From: an uncultured Bacteroidota bacterium | Lineage (GTDB): Bacteria > Bacteroidota > Bacteroidia > Bacteroidales > 4484-276 | Direction of reading: 5' to 3' | Length of the DNA stretch: 46,704 bases | Assembly (NCBI GenBank): GCA_903944895.1 | Contig: CAJATL010000075.1 | Coordinates: forward strand, 1 to 46,704 | In this document: piece by piece, positions 26,185-34,193 of the stretch | Position numbering within the stretch: the first letter of the stretch is position 1 | Layout of the letters: the number at the start of each line of letters is the position of its first letter | Position numbers and translations under genes: made by a program | The notes under the pieces: model-generated | Database searches by the model: none | Seen by the model: only the letters and a program-made list of their open reading frames with translations | Told to the model about the DNA's origin: nothing

Positions 26185-27459
26185 ATGAAGGTTTTAATCC
26201 TTGGTTCGGGTGGAAGAGAGCATGCGCTGGCATGGAAGATTGCGCAAAGCCCAAAATGCGATAAACTTTTCATCGCACCCGGAAATGCAGGTACAGCGCA
26301 GGTTGGCATCAATGCACCTTTAAATATCAGCGATTTTAAAAGTATAGCAACTTTTGTGCTGGAAAACCAAATCGACATGGTGGTTGTTGGCTCAGAGGCG
26401 CCACTGGTCGAAGGTATCCGGGATTATTTTGATGCACGTGAGGATTTATCAGAAGTTACGTTAATCGGGCCTTCAAAAGCAGGAGCCCTGCTCGAAGGCA
26501 GCAAGGATTTTGCGAAAGATTTTATGCAAAAAAATGCTATTCCAACCGCTGCCTACAAAACCTTTACTGCTGGCGAAACCCTTGAAGGTTTTCGTTTCCT
26601 GGAAACGATGAAACCTCCTTATGTTTTAAAAGCCGACGGGCTGGCGGCAGGCAAAGGCGTAATTATCTGCAATAAAATCGAAGATGCCCGGGAAAACCTG
26701 CGGCAGATGCTCGATGATAAAAAGTTCGGTCAGGCAAGTCAAAAAGTGGTCATCGAAGAATTTCTTGATGGCATCGAAGTTTCAGTTTTTGTTTTAACCG
26801 ACGGGAAATCATACCTGCTTTTGCCGGAAGCCAAAGATTATAAACGGATTGGCGAAGGCGACACCGGCCCAAACACGGGCGGAATGGGTGCGGTTTCACC
26901 GGTTCCTTTTGCGGACAAAGCTTTTATGCAAAAAGTCGAAGACCGGATTATCAAACCAACTATTTTGGGATTGCAAAAACTAAATATCCTTTACCAGGGA
27001 TTTGTTTTCTTTGGTTTGATAAAAGTCGGTGATGAGCCTTTTGTGATCGAGTACAACTGCCGCCTGGGTGATCCTGAATCGGAAGTAATTATCCCACGGA
27101 TAAAGAGCGACTTAACCGACCTTTTTGCCGCTGTGAAACATCAAAAAATACACGAATACAGAGTCGAATTTGAGACTTCCACAGCAACCACGGTTTTCCT
27201 GGTTTCGGGTGGTTATCCCGGCGATTATCAAAAAGGCAAAGAAATTACCGGAATCAGCGAAACCATAGGCAGCCTGGTTTTTCATGCAGGCACAAAGTCA
27301 GATGGCAAAAAAATTGTAACCGACGGCGGGCGGGTTTTGGCGATAACCTCTTTTGGCACCGGAATCACCGAAGCTTTAGCTGTTTCATACAAAAATGCAG
27401 CGGTGATAAATTTTGAAGGAAAATACTATCGCAGCGACCTTGGAAATGATCTTTTATAA
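26185..27459 (+). CDS. purD: Phosphoribosylamine-glycine ligase (GAR synthetase)
   Basis: A 424-residue ATP-grasp ligase that joins glycine to 5-phosphoribosylamine in purine synthesis. It starts MKVLILGSGGREHALAWKI, the PurD signature. Other family motifs are PPYVLKADGLAAGKGVIIC, VVIEEFLDGIEVSVFVLTDG, GEGDTGPNTGGMGAVSPVP (nucleotide and substrate loop) and EYNCRLGDPE. The C-terminal domain has the expected VFHAGT...DGGRVLAITSFG. Length is standard. It is the first gene of a plus-strand trio with the DUF6427 protein and rnhB. Confidence 0.97.
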   Translation: MKVLILGSGGREHALAWKIAQSPKCDKLFIAPGNAGTAQVGINAPLNISDFKSIATFVLENQIDMVVVGSEAPLVEGIRDYFDAREDLSEVTLIGPSKAGALLEGSKDFAKDFMQKNAIPTAAYKTFTAGETLEGFRFLETMKPPYVLKADGLAAGKGVIICNKIEDARENLRQMLDDKKFGQASQKVVIEEFLDGIEVSVFVLTDGKSYLLLPEAKDYKRIGEGDTGPNTGGMGAVSPVPFADKAFMQKVEDRIIKPTILGLQKLNILYQGFVFFGLIKVGDEPFVIEYNCRLGDPESEVIIPRIKSDLTDLFAAVKHQKIHEYRVEFETSTATTVFLVSGGYPGDYQKGKEITGISETIGSLVFHAGTKSDGKKIVTDGGRVLAITSFGTGITEALAVSYKNAAVINFEGKYYRSDLGNDLL

Positions 27460-27508
27460 ATTCGCTTAACCAACACGAATCCTCATCGTTTCGTAAAAAA
27501 ACCTGTTT

Positions 27509-28492
27509 ATGTTAATCCGCATTTTTCGATCGAAATATTTTTTACAATACCTGCTATTTTTTATCCTCGCTTTTGCGCTCTGGATAGATGTTTTAATAAA
27601 TCCTGTAAAAATCAATTTAGCACTGCAAAATACCGGTGCCGCCTGGCTTGACAAGATTTTTACCGGTTTTCCGCTGATTACCGTTATTCTTTCCATTGGT
27701 TTATTGATTTTCCAGGCATTGGTTTTCAATCAGATTCACGACAACCAGCGGCTTGCCGAACGCAACCAGATGCTTGTTGCGGCATTTTATATTCTGCTGA
27801 TGAGCAGCACTCCTATTCTTGTAAGACCAAACATCATGATCATTGTCAATTTTCTGATGATTATCCTCATAAATACCATGCTGAATATTTTGGGCAAGCA
27901 TGAACCTTACCGGCAGGTTTTCGATGCCGCGTTTCTCGTGGGAATTGCTTCACTCCTGTACTTTCCGGCTGTTGTTTTCATTGTTTTTATCTGGCTCTGC
28001 TTTGTCGTATTCCAGATTTTTACCTGGCGCGAGTGGGTGATTTCGATATTTGCATTTTTGATCCCATACCTCTTTGTGGGCACCTATTATTTTTACACCG
28101 ACGAGCTTTTGGAGGTTTTACAAAAGTATGTAACCAATTTTTACGAAATCAAACCTATAATCGTTTCTACCAATACCTACGCCTTTATTATCTGGGGCTT
28201 GCTTACGTTTTTGGTTTTGCTTGTTTTTAGCAGAATGCTCAAAGGTATTGCCGAAAGCATCAGTGATTTGCGAAAGAAAAACCGCGTGGTATTATTCTTT
28301 TTATTCATCGTTGCAGTTTCGTCGGTTTATTCGGGCGAAAATTTCAGGATGCATCTTTCGCTTGCAGCCATCCCGGTTTCGGCAATATTCGGAACTTACT
28401 TTTCGCAATCCAAAAGAATGCTTTTACCAGAAATTATCACCATGCTGATTTTGATGGTGATTTTTACAGGAAAATTCATGACACTTAAGTAA
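27509..28492 (+). CDS. DUF6427-type multi-pass membrane protein
   Basis: A 327-residue integral membrane protein with about eight hydrophobic segments (for example [57 protein letters not shown] and [20 protein letters not shown]). The pattern and the position next to purD fit DUF6427, a family known from Flavobacteriia and relatives. No function is known. It lies 49 bp after purD and one base before rnhB, so the three are likely one transcript. Confidence 0.75.
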   Translation: MLIRIFRSKYFLQYLLFFILAFALWIDVLINPVKINLALQNTGAAWLDKIFTGFPLITVILSIGLLIFQALVFNQIHDNQRLAERNQMLVAAFYILLMSSTPILVRPNIMIIVNFLMIILINTMLNILGKHEPYRQVFDAAFLVGIASLLYFPAVVFIVFIWLCFVVFQIFTWREWVISIFAFLIPYLFVGTYYFYTDELLEVLQKYVTNFYEIKPIIVSTNTYAFIIWGLLTFLVLLVFSRMLKGIAESISDLRKKNRVVLFFLFIVAVSSVYSGENFRMHLSLAAIPVSAIFGTYFSQSKRMLLPEIITMLILMVIFTGKFMTLK

Positions 28493-28493
28493 A

Positions 28494-29096
28494 ATGCTAA
28501 AAGCTTCCTTTTCGGGAAAATATGTCGAAGCCGGCTGCGATGAAGCCGGACGCGGTTGCCTGGCAGGACCAGTATTTGCCGCGGCAGTAATTTTGTCCAA
28601 AGGTTTTAAAAACGAATTGCTGAATGATTCGAAAAAACTGAACGAATCACAGCGCGACCTGCTGCGCCCAATCATCGAAAAGGAAGCCCTGGCCTGGGCA
28701 GTGGCCGCGGTGGATCATGAAACGATTGACCAAATCAATATTTTGAAAGCTTCCTTCCTGGCGATGCATCGTGCCATAGCCAAACTTACCACAATTCCGG
28801 AGTTGTTGTTGATAGATGGAAACAGGTTTACACCCTATCCCGGAATAGCACACCAGTGCATTATCCGTGGAGATGGGGAATTTATGGCCATCGCTGCGGC
28901 TTCAATTTTGGCCAAAACCCATCGGGATGAGTTTATGAAAAATCTTCATGAAGAATTCCCGGAATATTTCTGGAAACAAAATAAAGGCTACCCAACTTTG
29001 GCACACCGACAGGCAATTTCGATTCACGGAATTACGCCCTACCACAGGAAATCGTTTAGCATGGGCGTGCAGCTAAAATTAAGCCTGGACGAATAA
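28494..29096 (+). CDS. rnhB: Ribonuclease HII
   Basis: A 200-residue endonuclease that cuts the RNA strand of RNA-DNA hybrids and single ribonucleotides in [28 protein letters not shown] holds the first acidic pair (Asp16, Glu17). [13 protein letters not shown] and LLIDGNRF follow, then the catalytic-region [13 protein letters not shown] and the family ending [18 protein letters not shown]. It begins one base after the stop of the upstream gene. Just after its stop lies a gene remnant (29117-29167). Confidence 0.96.
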   Translation: MLKASFSGKYVEAGCDEAGRGCLAGPVFAAAVILSKGFKNELLNDSKKLNESQRDLLRPIIEKEALAWAVAAVDHETIDQINILKASFLAMHRAIAKLTTIPELLLIDGNRFTPYPGIAHQCIIRGDGEFMAIAAASILAKTHRDEFMKNLHEEFPEYFWKQNKGYPTLAHRQAISIHGITPYHRKSFSMGVQLKLSLDE

Positions 29097-29116
29097 TTTG
29101 TCGGTTAAATTTCAAT

Positions 29117-29167
29117 CTATTCACCAAGTCCCTCATTGCCGTTGTCAAGTACAAATTTCCAGTTAAC
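29117..29167 (-). pseudogene. Remnant of the DUF4440-like lipoprotein gene (3' end only)
   Basis: Read on the minus strand this piece encodes VNWKFVLDNGNEGLGE followed by TAG, nearly the same as the last residues NWKCVLDTGNEGLGE of the intact gene at 30850-31323. DNA similarity extends from 29096 to about 29166 against 30832 to about 30900, with roughly five mismatches and one gap. Beyond that it stops. It is a broken copy or a repeat end, and the DUF4143 ATPase gene lies between the two copies. Confidence 0.85.
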
Positions 29168-29217
29168 TTTTTTGCTTGATTGGATTTTCTATTTTTATAT
29201 TTAGCCGGCCGAAAATT

Positions 29218-30537
29218 TCAACTTACAATATTTTCGATGGCATACAACGGAAACACATCAACTCCCTGATAATGTGTAAAATTCTCTAATGAAATCCGGA
29301 GGCCCTGATGCAGTTCTTTTTCTTTTAAAAACTGCCACAGGCTTTGCATTTTTCCTTGTGTTCCCGATTTCACCTCAACAGGAATCAGGTTTTCAGATTT
29401 TTGAATTACATAATCAACTTCAGCCGTGCTGCCCTGCTTTTCGCGATGCCAATAATAAAGCTGCGTTTTCGACTGTGGGTTGCTGTATTTTATTAGTTCG
29501 GTTCCGGCAAATTGCTCTGCCAGAAATCCTTTGTTGATGACCTCAAAATCTTCAGCCAGAATATGTTCCGAAAGTTTTAATCCCAAAACCCTCTGAAAAA
29601 TACCATGATCAAACATAATCACTTTGAACATCTTAGGATTGACACCGGCGCCAAGCGGAAGTCCGTTGGCACTGCTGTGTTTAACCATGTAAATAAGTCC
29701 GGCCATTTCGAGTAATTCGAGCGCAACTTTTACCTGCTCAACGCTCATTTTCTCCGACGATTTTGAAAACGAAAACTTGCTGCCCGATTGCGCAGCAACA
29801 GCCTGAAATACTTCCCTCAGGCGATAAGCCGGAATCCTGTTTTTGTACTTTGCAAAATCATCTTCAAATCCTGTAATCAGGCGGTCGAGAATAATTTGGG
29901 CCTGGTATAAATCGTTGGTGTGGATAAAGGCATCCACCACTTCAGGCAGTCCTCCGGTAAACAAAAACTTTTTGAGGTACCTTTTTAATTTTTCATGGAA
30001 AACCTCATGCAAGGGTGTTTCCGGGTTTGCCTGCCGGAGCATTTCGAGGAGTTCAGTTTCGTCATTTGCCAACAAAAATTCTTTAAACGACATGGGATAC
30101 AGAAAAAGAAACTGGATGCGGCCAACTCCGAATGATGGCAGTTCATTCAGGGCAAATTCGAGCAATGAGCCGGCGGCCACAAGATGCAAACCAGGGCGTT
30201 TTTCCTGAAAAAATCTCAATGATGAAATGGCCGGCAAGCATGCCTGGATTTCATCAAAAAACAGCAAGGTTTCACCATCTTTAAAGGGCGTTTTATAAAA
30301 AGCAGCAAGGTTGGCGCAAATTTCGGCAGGATCAAGATCACCCCGAAAAAACTGATGAACCGAGCGATCGGCTTCAAAATTTACTTCAACGAAATATTTG
30401 AATTTCGCTGCCAGGTTTCGTACAGACCATGTTTTCCCTACTTGCCTGGCGCCTCTTAAAAGCAGTACTTTGCGCTGAGGAGAGGTAATCCACTTGTCAA
30501 GATGAAAATCAATTGTGCGTTTCATGCTATCAATCAA
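29218..30537 (-). CDS. AAA-type ATPase with DUF4143 domain
   Basis: A 439-residue ATPase, or 435 if the second Met (MKRTIDFHLDKW, 30525) is used, which fits the family better. The Walker A motif is GARQVGKT (about 29-36) and Walker B is LLFFDEIQ (about 93-100). The C-terminal DUF4143 part (about 200-430) has TGGLPEVVDAF and a restriction-endonuclease-like segment with YYWHREKQGSTAEVDYVIQ and PVEVKSG (D...ExK). Such proteins are often scattered and mobile in Bacteroidota; their substrate is unknown. It lies between a gene remnant and the intact parent copy, which suggests insertion. Confidence 0.9.
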   Translation of the reverse strand: MIDSMKRTIDFHLDKWITSPQRKVLLLRGARQVGKTWSVRNLAAKFKYFVEVNFEADRSVHQFFRGDLDPAEICANLAAFYKTPFKDGETLLFFDEIQACLPAISSLRFFQEKRPGLHLVAAGSLLEFALNELPSFGVGRIQFLFLYPMSFKEFLLANDETELLEMLRQANPETPLHEVFHEKLKRYLKKFLFTGGLPEVVDAFIHTNDLYQAQIILDRLITGFEDDFAKYKNRIPAYRLREVFQAVAAQSGSKFSFSKSSEKMSVEQVKVALELLEMAGLIYMVKHSSANGLPLGAGVNPKMFKVIMFDHGIFQRVLGLKLSEHILAEDFEVINKGFLAEQFAGTELIKYSNPQSKTQLYYWHREKQGSTAEVDYVIQKSENLIPVEVKSGTQGKMQSLWQFLKEKELHQGLRISLENFTHYQGVDVFPLYAIENIVS

Positions 30538-30570
30538 ATTATTAAATACTAAATCCTGAAAATATCAAGG

Positions 30571-30578
30571 CAAAGATA
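30571..30578 (-). promoter_or_regulatory. Candidate -7 box for the DUF4143 gene
   Basis: TATCTTTG on the minus strand matches TAnnTTTG. A TTG about 25 nt further upstream (30606-30604) is slightly too distant. Confidence 0.35.
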
Positions 30579-30742
30579 AACATAAACCCTGAAAATATCG
30601 GGGCAAAAAGATGGAAATAACATAAAAATACAGGGGCGAATAGCGGGTACTTACTGAGTAAGTAAATGTTGGATTATTGAGTCCAGTCTAAAAAGGCTCT
30701 GCAAATTTTATCATTGTGGATAAAGCACTAAATATCACGGAC

Positions 30743-30774
30743 ATCAATTGCCTCAACCTTAAGGGGCAATTGAT
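30743..30774. repeat. CAATTGCC palindrome, left copy
   Basis: ATCAATTGCC and GGCAATTGAT form a perfect 10-bp stem around a 12-nt loop containing CAACCTTAAG. An inverted copy of the same element lies at 31404-31440, on the other side of the lipoprotein gene. Confidence 0.85.
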
Positions 30775-30849
30775 AACCAGATAGTTTCCGGGTTTTAACC
30801 CAAAACAATTCAGTTTTTAGTCCGGATTTATTTGTCGGCTAATTTCATT

Positions 30850-31323
30850 CTATTCTCCAAGTCCCTCATTGCCGGTGTCAAGTACACATTTCCAGTTTCC
30901 TCTGCTGTCTTTTTTCCAGATGGACAGGTAAGTTCCTTTTTCAGTTTTCAGACCATCCGATTTTATGGTCATCGTGTAAATTCCATAACTGTAGCCGAGG
31001 TCGCCACTTGTCGAAACCTCTGCAAACAAAGGCTCCCAGACAAGTGTCATTTTAGAGTCGTCAAAATTTTTATAAAAATCGCTAAAAGCAACTTTCCCGA
31101 CAACGGGCATCGAATTTTCGCGAAGCATTACCAGGTTTTCGTCTCCATAGAGTTCAAAGGCTTTCTTCATCCCATTTTTTGAGGAATAGTCCGAAAACTC
31201 ACGGTCAGTTTTGAGGATGCCATCTTTTTCACTGGCGACATCAACGGTTCTGATGGTTGAACATTGAACCAATAATATCGTCAAAACCAGAAATAACAAT
31301 GGTTTCAGTAGATTTGCTTTCAT
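30850..31323 (-). CDS. DUF4440/SnoaL-like lipoprotein
   Basis: A 157-residue lipoprotein (lipobox VQCS, Cys21). The mature part is a small NTF2-like fold: REFSDYSSKNGMKKAFELYGDENLVMLRENSMPVVGK, then WEPLFAEVSTSGDLGYSYGIY and YLSIWKKDSRGNWKCVLDTGNEG. This is the DUF4440/SnoaL-like pattern of Bacteroidota. Ligand or activity is unknown. Two copies of one palindrome bracket it, and its 3' end is duplicated downstream of rnhB. Before insertion of the ATPase gene it may have stood directly convergent to rnhB. Confidence 0.8.
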   Translation of the reverse strand: MKANLLKPLLFLVLTILLVQCSTIRTVDVASEKDGILKTDREFSDYSSKNGMKKAFELYGDENLVMLRENSMPVVGKVAFSDFYKNFDDSKMTLVWEPLFAEVSTSGDLGYSYGIYTMTIKSDGLKTEKGTYLSIWKKDSRGNWKCVLDTGNEGLGE

Positions 31324-31403
31324 TTCGCTATGATGTTTTTCTTTAAACTAAAAGTTCGGTCTAAAACAGATGATTTTGGGATAAAGCCCGGTAACTGACT
31401 ATT

Positions 31404-31440
31404 TTTCAATTGCCCCGACTTAAGGTTGGGGCAATTGAAA
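31404..31440. repeat. CAATTGCC palindrome, right copy (inverted)
   Basis: TTTCAATTGCCCC and GGGGCAATTGAAA form a perfect 13-bp stem around GACTTAAGGTT. Its reverse complement matches the left copy, including the CAACCTTAAG loop, so the two copies are inverted with respect to each other. Confidence 0.88.
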
Positions 31441-31519
31441 TTCATGTTATTCAAGGCTTTAGCCAGTCTTTTTAATTCTTAATGTCTTTTTTGACGGATC
31501 TCATCAGACTCAAAAATTC

Positions 31520-31681
31520 TTACGAATGTCCGCCAACGATGATACGCATAATTTTAAGGTTTAGCACGAAAAACCTGATGATTTGCCACGGCCAGAATTT
31601 CCGCATAAACTTGTTTGTACGCGTTGGTACCGGAGGATAATCCTCATCTTTATAGCCTTTTGGTGTTGGTTTGTTGATCAT
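31520..31681 (-). CDS. Small protein of 53 residues next to the SQR-like gene
   Basis: A short open frame with ATG at 31681 and TAA at 31522-31520. The product starts MINKPTPKGYKDEDYPPVPT, then RTNKFMRKFWPWQII, then an amphipathic hydrophobic end RFFVLNLKIMRIIVGGHS. The composition (Pro/Tyr-rich start, Trp-Pro-Trp, membrane-seeking helix) and steady coding pattern make it look real. It probably belongs to the same transcript as the flavoprotein gene at 32407-33864, from which it is now separated by the four-helix-bundle insertion. It could be a membrane-associated partner, but this is inference. Confidence 0.6.
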   Translation of the reverse strand: MINKPTPKGYKDEDYPPVPTRTNKFMRKFWPWQIIRFFVLNLKIMRIIVGGHS

Positions 31682-31719
31682 TTTGTTGAATATTTATTTG
31701 TTATTTAATTTTTTATTTT

Positions 31720-31804
31720 GGAATGTTGGAATGTTGGAATGTTGGAATGTTGGAACCCCGATAGCTATCGGGGGGAATGTTGGAATGTTGGAACGTTGGA
31801 AAAA
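31720..31804. repeat. GGAATGTT octamer array with an 18-bp palindrome inside
   Basis: Four units of GGAATGTT, then CCCCGATAGCTATCGGGG (31756-31773, perfect), then three more units resume in the same orientation. The rest of the gap up to 31852 is AT-rich with nothing recognised. Confidence 0.9.
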
Positions 31805-31852
31805 TGATTTGCCAATTGGTAAGCGTTGATATTTTGAATAAATCTATCATAG

Positions 31853-32275
31853 TTAATTGTTTTTCTCATTATCAAAATTGTCCTGCCAGTTGTTATCCTT
31901 TACTTTCATTTGAATTGATTTGATCAATTTCAGAAGTTCATTTTCCATCTTAAAGTGGAGCTGGTCCAGCGATTCAAAATCAATCTCTGAAATTTGATTT
32001 GCTTTGAAAAAACAAACAAAGGAGCTATGAAATTCGCCACTCGAACCTAAGGCAATATTTAAAAAATTCAGGTATTCTTTGATTGATCTCCGGCAATACC
32101 CTTCCGCAATATTCCGGCTGATGCTATGAGCAGAATCCATTGTATTTGCAGTGATTTTTTTTAACTCATAAGGAAAAGTTGACAATACTTTGGTACTCAA
32201 AACATACAATTCGACAGCATCCTGCCAAACCCGCAATTTTTTATACCCCCGATTAATATTCAACCTTTCAGTCAT
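31853..32275 (-). CDS. Four helix bundle protein (S23/TIGR02436 family)
   Basis: A 140-residue member of the family first found as an open frame inside 23S rRNA intervening sequences, now common as scattered single genes in Bacteroidota. The signature is complete: YKKLRVWQDAVELY (about 11-24), TMDSAHSISRNIAEGYCRRSIKEYLNFLNIALGSSGE (about 46-81) and the final long helix. It should form a four-helix bundle related to Avd-type proteins and may bind nucleic acid. Function is unknown. It is bounded by GGAATG-type octamer arrays in inverted orientation and splits a likely two-gene unit. Confidence 0.93.
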   Translation of the reverse strand: MTERLNINRGYKKLRVWQDAVELYVLSTKVLSTFPYELKKITANTMDSAHSISRNIAEGYCRRSIKEYLNFLNIALGSSGEFHSSFVCFFKANQISEIDFESLDQLHFKMENELLKLIKSIQMKVKDNNWQDNFDNEKNN

Positions 32276-32325
32276 TGAAATTCTCGTCTTAACAATTTCT
32301 TATGTTTTACCTCTTTTCCACTCTT

Positions 32326-32406
32326 CCCCCCGATAATCCAGATAGCTATCGGGTTTCCATTCTTCCAGTCTTCCATTCTTCCATTTTTCCATTCTTCCCC
32401 TCTTCC
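32326..32406. repeat. TTCCATTC octamer array with a split CCCGATAGCTATCGGG palindrome
   Basis: CCCGATA, then ATCCA, then GATAGCTATCGGG (32329-32353) is a palindrome with a small internal duplication. It is followed by about six octamers of CATTCTTC/CATTTTTC type, the reverse complement of the unit at 31720-31804. The array ends at the stop codon of the flavoprotein gene. Confidence 0.85.
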
Positions 32407-33864
32407 TTACTCCGGAATCAGCGACCATCCGGGCAAAGCTTTGGCTTTGTACATAAACATGTAGTGCATAAAAAGCTTCATCCAGTGGCCGGCAAGGCCG
32501 GGTTCACCCACAGTGTAGTTGAGGTCGCGGCCCCATTCGGGATATTTCTCAAAATCCGGAACAACAGGATAAACGGTCATCGTGGCTGCCATGCCGTCGC
32601 GGATTCCATAACCCGAAGATACGATGCAGGCGGCACCCATCCTACCCATTGAGGCACGATGGTTAGTTATTGTTTTACCGGCCTTTACCGATTCGGCCAC
32701 ATTTAAAGCAACAACTTTGCCCATAACCCCCGAAGGCATCCCGGTGCGTGGTGGCGTTGGGAAAATCGGGTTACCATTTTTACTTTTAAACGGCTTGGAA
32801 ATGGAATGCGGTGGCGCGAAGGCAATTCCGCAGGCAAAAATATTTTCATATAGAGGGCTTTGGTATTTCGAAGGCCAATCGTTTATACTCCAGTTTTCGA
32901 AATCTTTGGGAACATAATCGGCATCAACTTTCATCAGCCCATTTGGAGCAAAAACAGATGCAGAGATATCTTCACCGGCTTTATTTTTCGCCGTAAGGCC
33001 AACACCAGCAAAAGCAGGGATCAACATGGCAAAATCAAAACCTATTTCGCTCATTTCACCATCGAGCGTTTCGTAATGAATAACGCCGGGTTCAACCTTT
33101 TTCACTCCGGCACGTTTAATCCATTTAATGCCATATTCCGACATGATCGATTCGGTAAAAATGCGGGTCGAGGTTACGTATCCGCCCTTTCTGATAAATG
33201 CACCACCCATTCCAAAATCGCCAAGCTCATACTCGTTGGTTATCCAGGTGATGTCAGCCAGGTGCATCAGTTTACGCTTATTGATTTCAAAAGCTACGTT
33301 GAGGGCATACTCAAAAGCCGCACCCTGACAGGTGGCCATCGGGTGCCCAGTTCCGATGACAAACCGCTGCCGTTCGCCTTTGGCCATCTTATCCAGCGCA
33401 ACCTGAAGTTTACTCCAGGCATCGGCGGCATGGCCGAATGTACAAACAGAAAGTGAGTTTTTATCGGGGCCAAGGCCTTCGGTGGCCGCAAAATTGAGTT
33501 TGGGGCCGGTGGCGTTGATCAGATAATCATATTCCACTTTTTCGATCTGCCCTTTTTTGCCATCTTCAACAAATTCGATTTCTACAAAAGGTTTTGTCGA
33601 GGCTGCGTCGCCTTCGGGGAAAATTGTTTTTGCAAGCGCCTGTTTAAAGGTCACATTTTTCCGTTTATAAACCGGCGCAAGCGGAAAAATCACCTGGCTT
33701 GTTTTCATTTGCCCGATTCCAACCCAGATATTTGAAGGAATCCATTGGTAATTGCTGTTTGGGCTAACCATGATTACTTCGTGCTTTTTCTCAAGCTTTT
33801 TGCGAAGAATCATTACAGCAGTGTGGCCGGAAATCCCGGCACCTAGAACGACTACTTTTGCCAT
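32407..33864 (-). CDS. Sulfide:quinone oxidoreductase-like FAD protein
   Basis: A 485-residue flavoprotein of the SQR/flavocytochrome-c sulfide dehydrogenase/NDH-2-like group. The N-terminal FAD motif is VVVLGAGISGHTAV (4-17), with the acidic end of the ADP-binding strand replaced by MVSPNSNY. LINATGPKLNF is the second FAD motif. Cysteines at 141 (VCTFGHA), 179 (ATCQGAA), 345 (FACGIAFAPP) and 413 (AACIVSS) include candidates for the redox pair used by SQR, and the end HWMKLFMHYMFMYKAKALPGWSLIPE resembles the membrane-binding C-terminus. It would oxidise sulfide with electrons passed to quinone at the membrane. The exact type and substrate are not proven. Confidence 0.75.
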   Translation of the reverse strand: MAKVVVLGAGISGHTAVMILRKKLEKKHEVIMVSPNSNYQWIPSNIWVGIGQMKTSQVIFPLAPVYKRKNVTFKQALAKTIFPEGDAASTKPFVEIEFVEDGKKGQIEKVEYDYLINATGPKLNFAATEGLGPDKNSLSVCTFGHAADAWSKLQVALDKMAKGERQRFVIGTGHPMATCQGAAFEYALNVAFEINKRKLMHLADITWITNEYELGDFGMGGAFIRKGGYVTSTRIFTESIMSEYGIKWIKRAGVKKVEPGVIHYETLDGEMSEIGFDFAMLIPAFAGVGLTAKNKAGEDISASVFAPNGLMKVDADYVPKDFENWSINDWPSKYQSPLYENIFACGIAFAPPHSISKPFKSKNGNPIFPTPPRTGMPSGVMGKVVALNVAESVKAGKTITNHRASMGRMGAACIVSSGYGIRDGMAATMTVYPVVPDFEKYPEWGRDLNYTVGEPGLAGHWMKLFMHYMFMYKAKALPGWSLIPE

Positions 33865-34177
33865 AAAACGAACTGTTAAATTAAAAGTTGAATTTTAGTT
33901 CTTTCTATCAGAAAGTTAAAACCGAAAGAAAATCTTTCGTTGGAAACACAAAAATTCTGATGAGTCAAAAGTAGAAAAAAATGCTTATCGGCATTGATAA
34001 TAAACAAAAAAGCAAAATAAATTCTCAATTATTCAAGAAGGAAGCTAAAAGGTTGAAACAAAATGAGGCTGATCAGCTAATTTCTGTCGAATGATGCGAA
34101 AATACAAAATGCGTTCTCAGTTGGATGCTGGCAAAAATCCGGAGCCAGTTTACAACTAAAAACGCATGAAAAAACTG
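33865..34177. other. Gap between SQR-like and M15 genes
   Basis: The stretch holds a -7-like box (TACTTTTG on the minus strand, 33973-33966) that could serve the flavoprotein gene, and two short hairpins (CTTTC/GAAAG near 33900-33916; CGAAAG/CTTTCG near 33923-33939). A lysine-rich open frame of 37 codons (33981-34094, plus) is not convincing. No tRNA was found. Confidence 0.5.
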
Positions 34178-34193
34178 AAACCCGGTGAGGTTT
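34178..34193. repeat. Short REP-like half element at the M15 gene stop
   Basis: AAACCCGGTGAGGTTT keeps only the outer arms of the REP family with a minimal centre. It overlaps the stop codon of the M15 gene by two bases. Confidence 0.6.

Larger units (their letters stand above)
30538..30849. other. 312-bp gap upstream of the DUF4143 gene
   Basis: It holds a direct repeat of CCTGAAAATATC (30555-30566 and 30588-30599, 33 bp apart), a -7-like box (TATCTTTG on the minus strand, 30578-30571), the palindrome at 30743-30774, and the start of the duplicated segment from 30832. I see no gene. Confidence 0.6.

Noticed and set aside
29218-30537. DUF4143 ATPase as half of a toxin-antitoxin pair
   Set aside because: No small partner gene lies on either side; neighbours are a gene remnant and a repeat.
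33981-34094. 37-codon lysine-rich open frame on the plus strand
   Set aside because: AT-rich, no promoter-like sequence or recognisable pattern, and not supported by neighbours.
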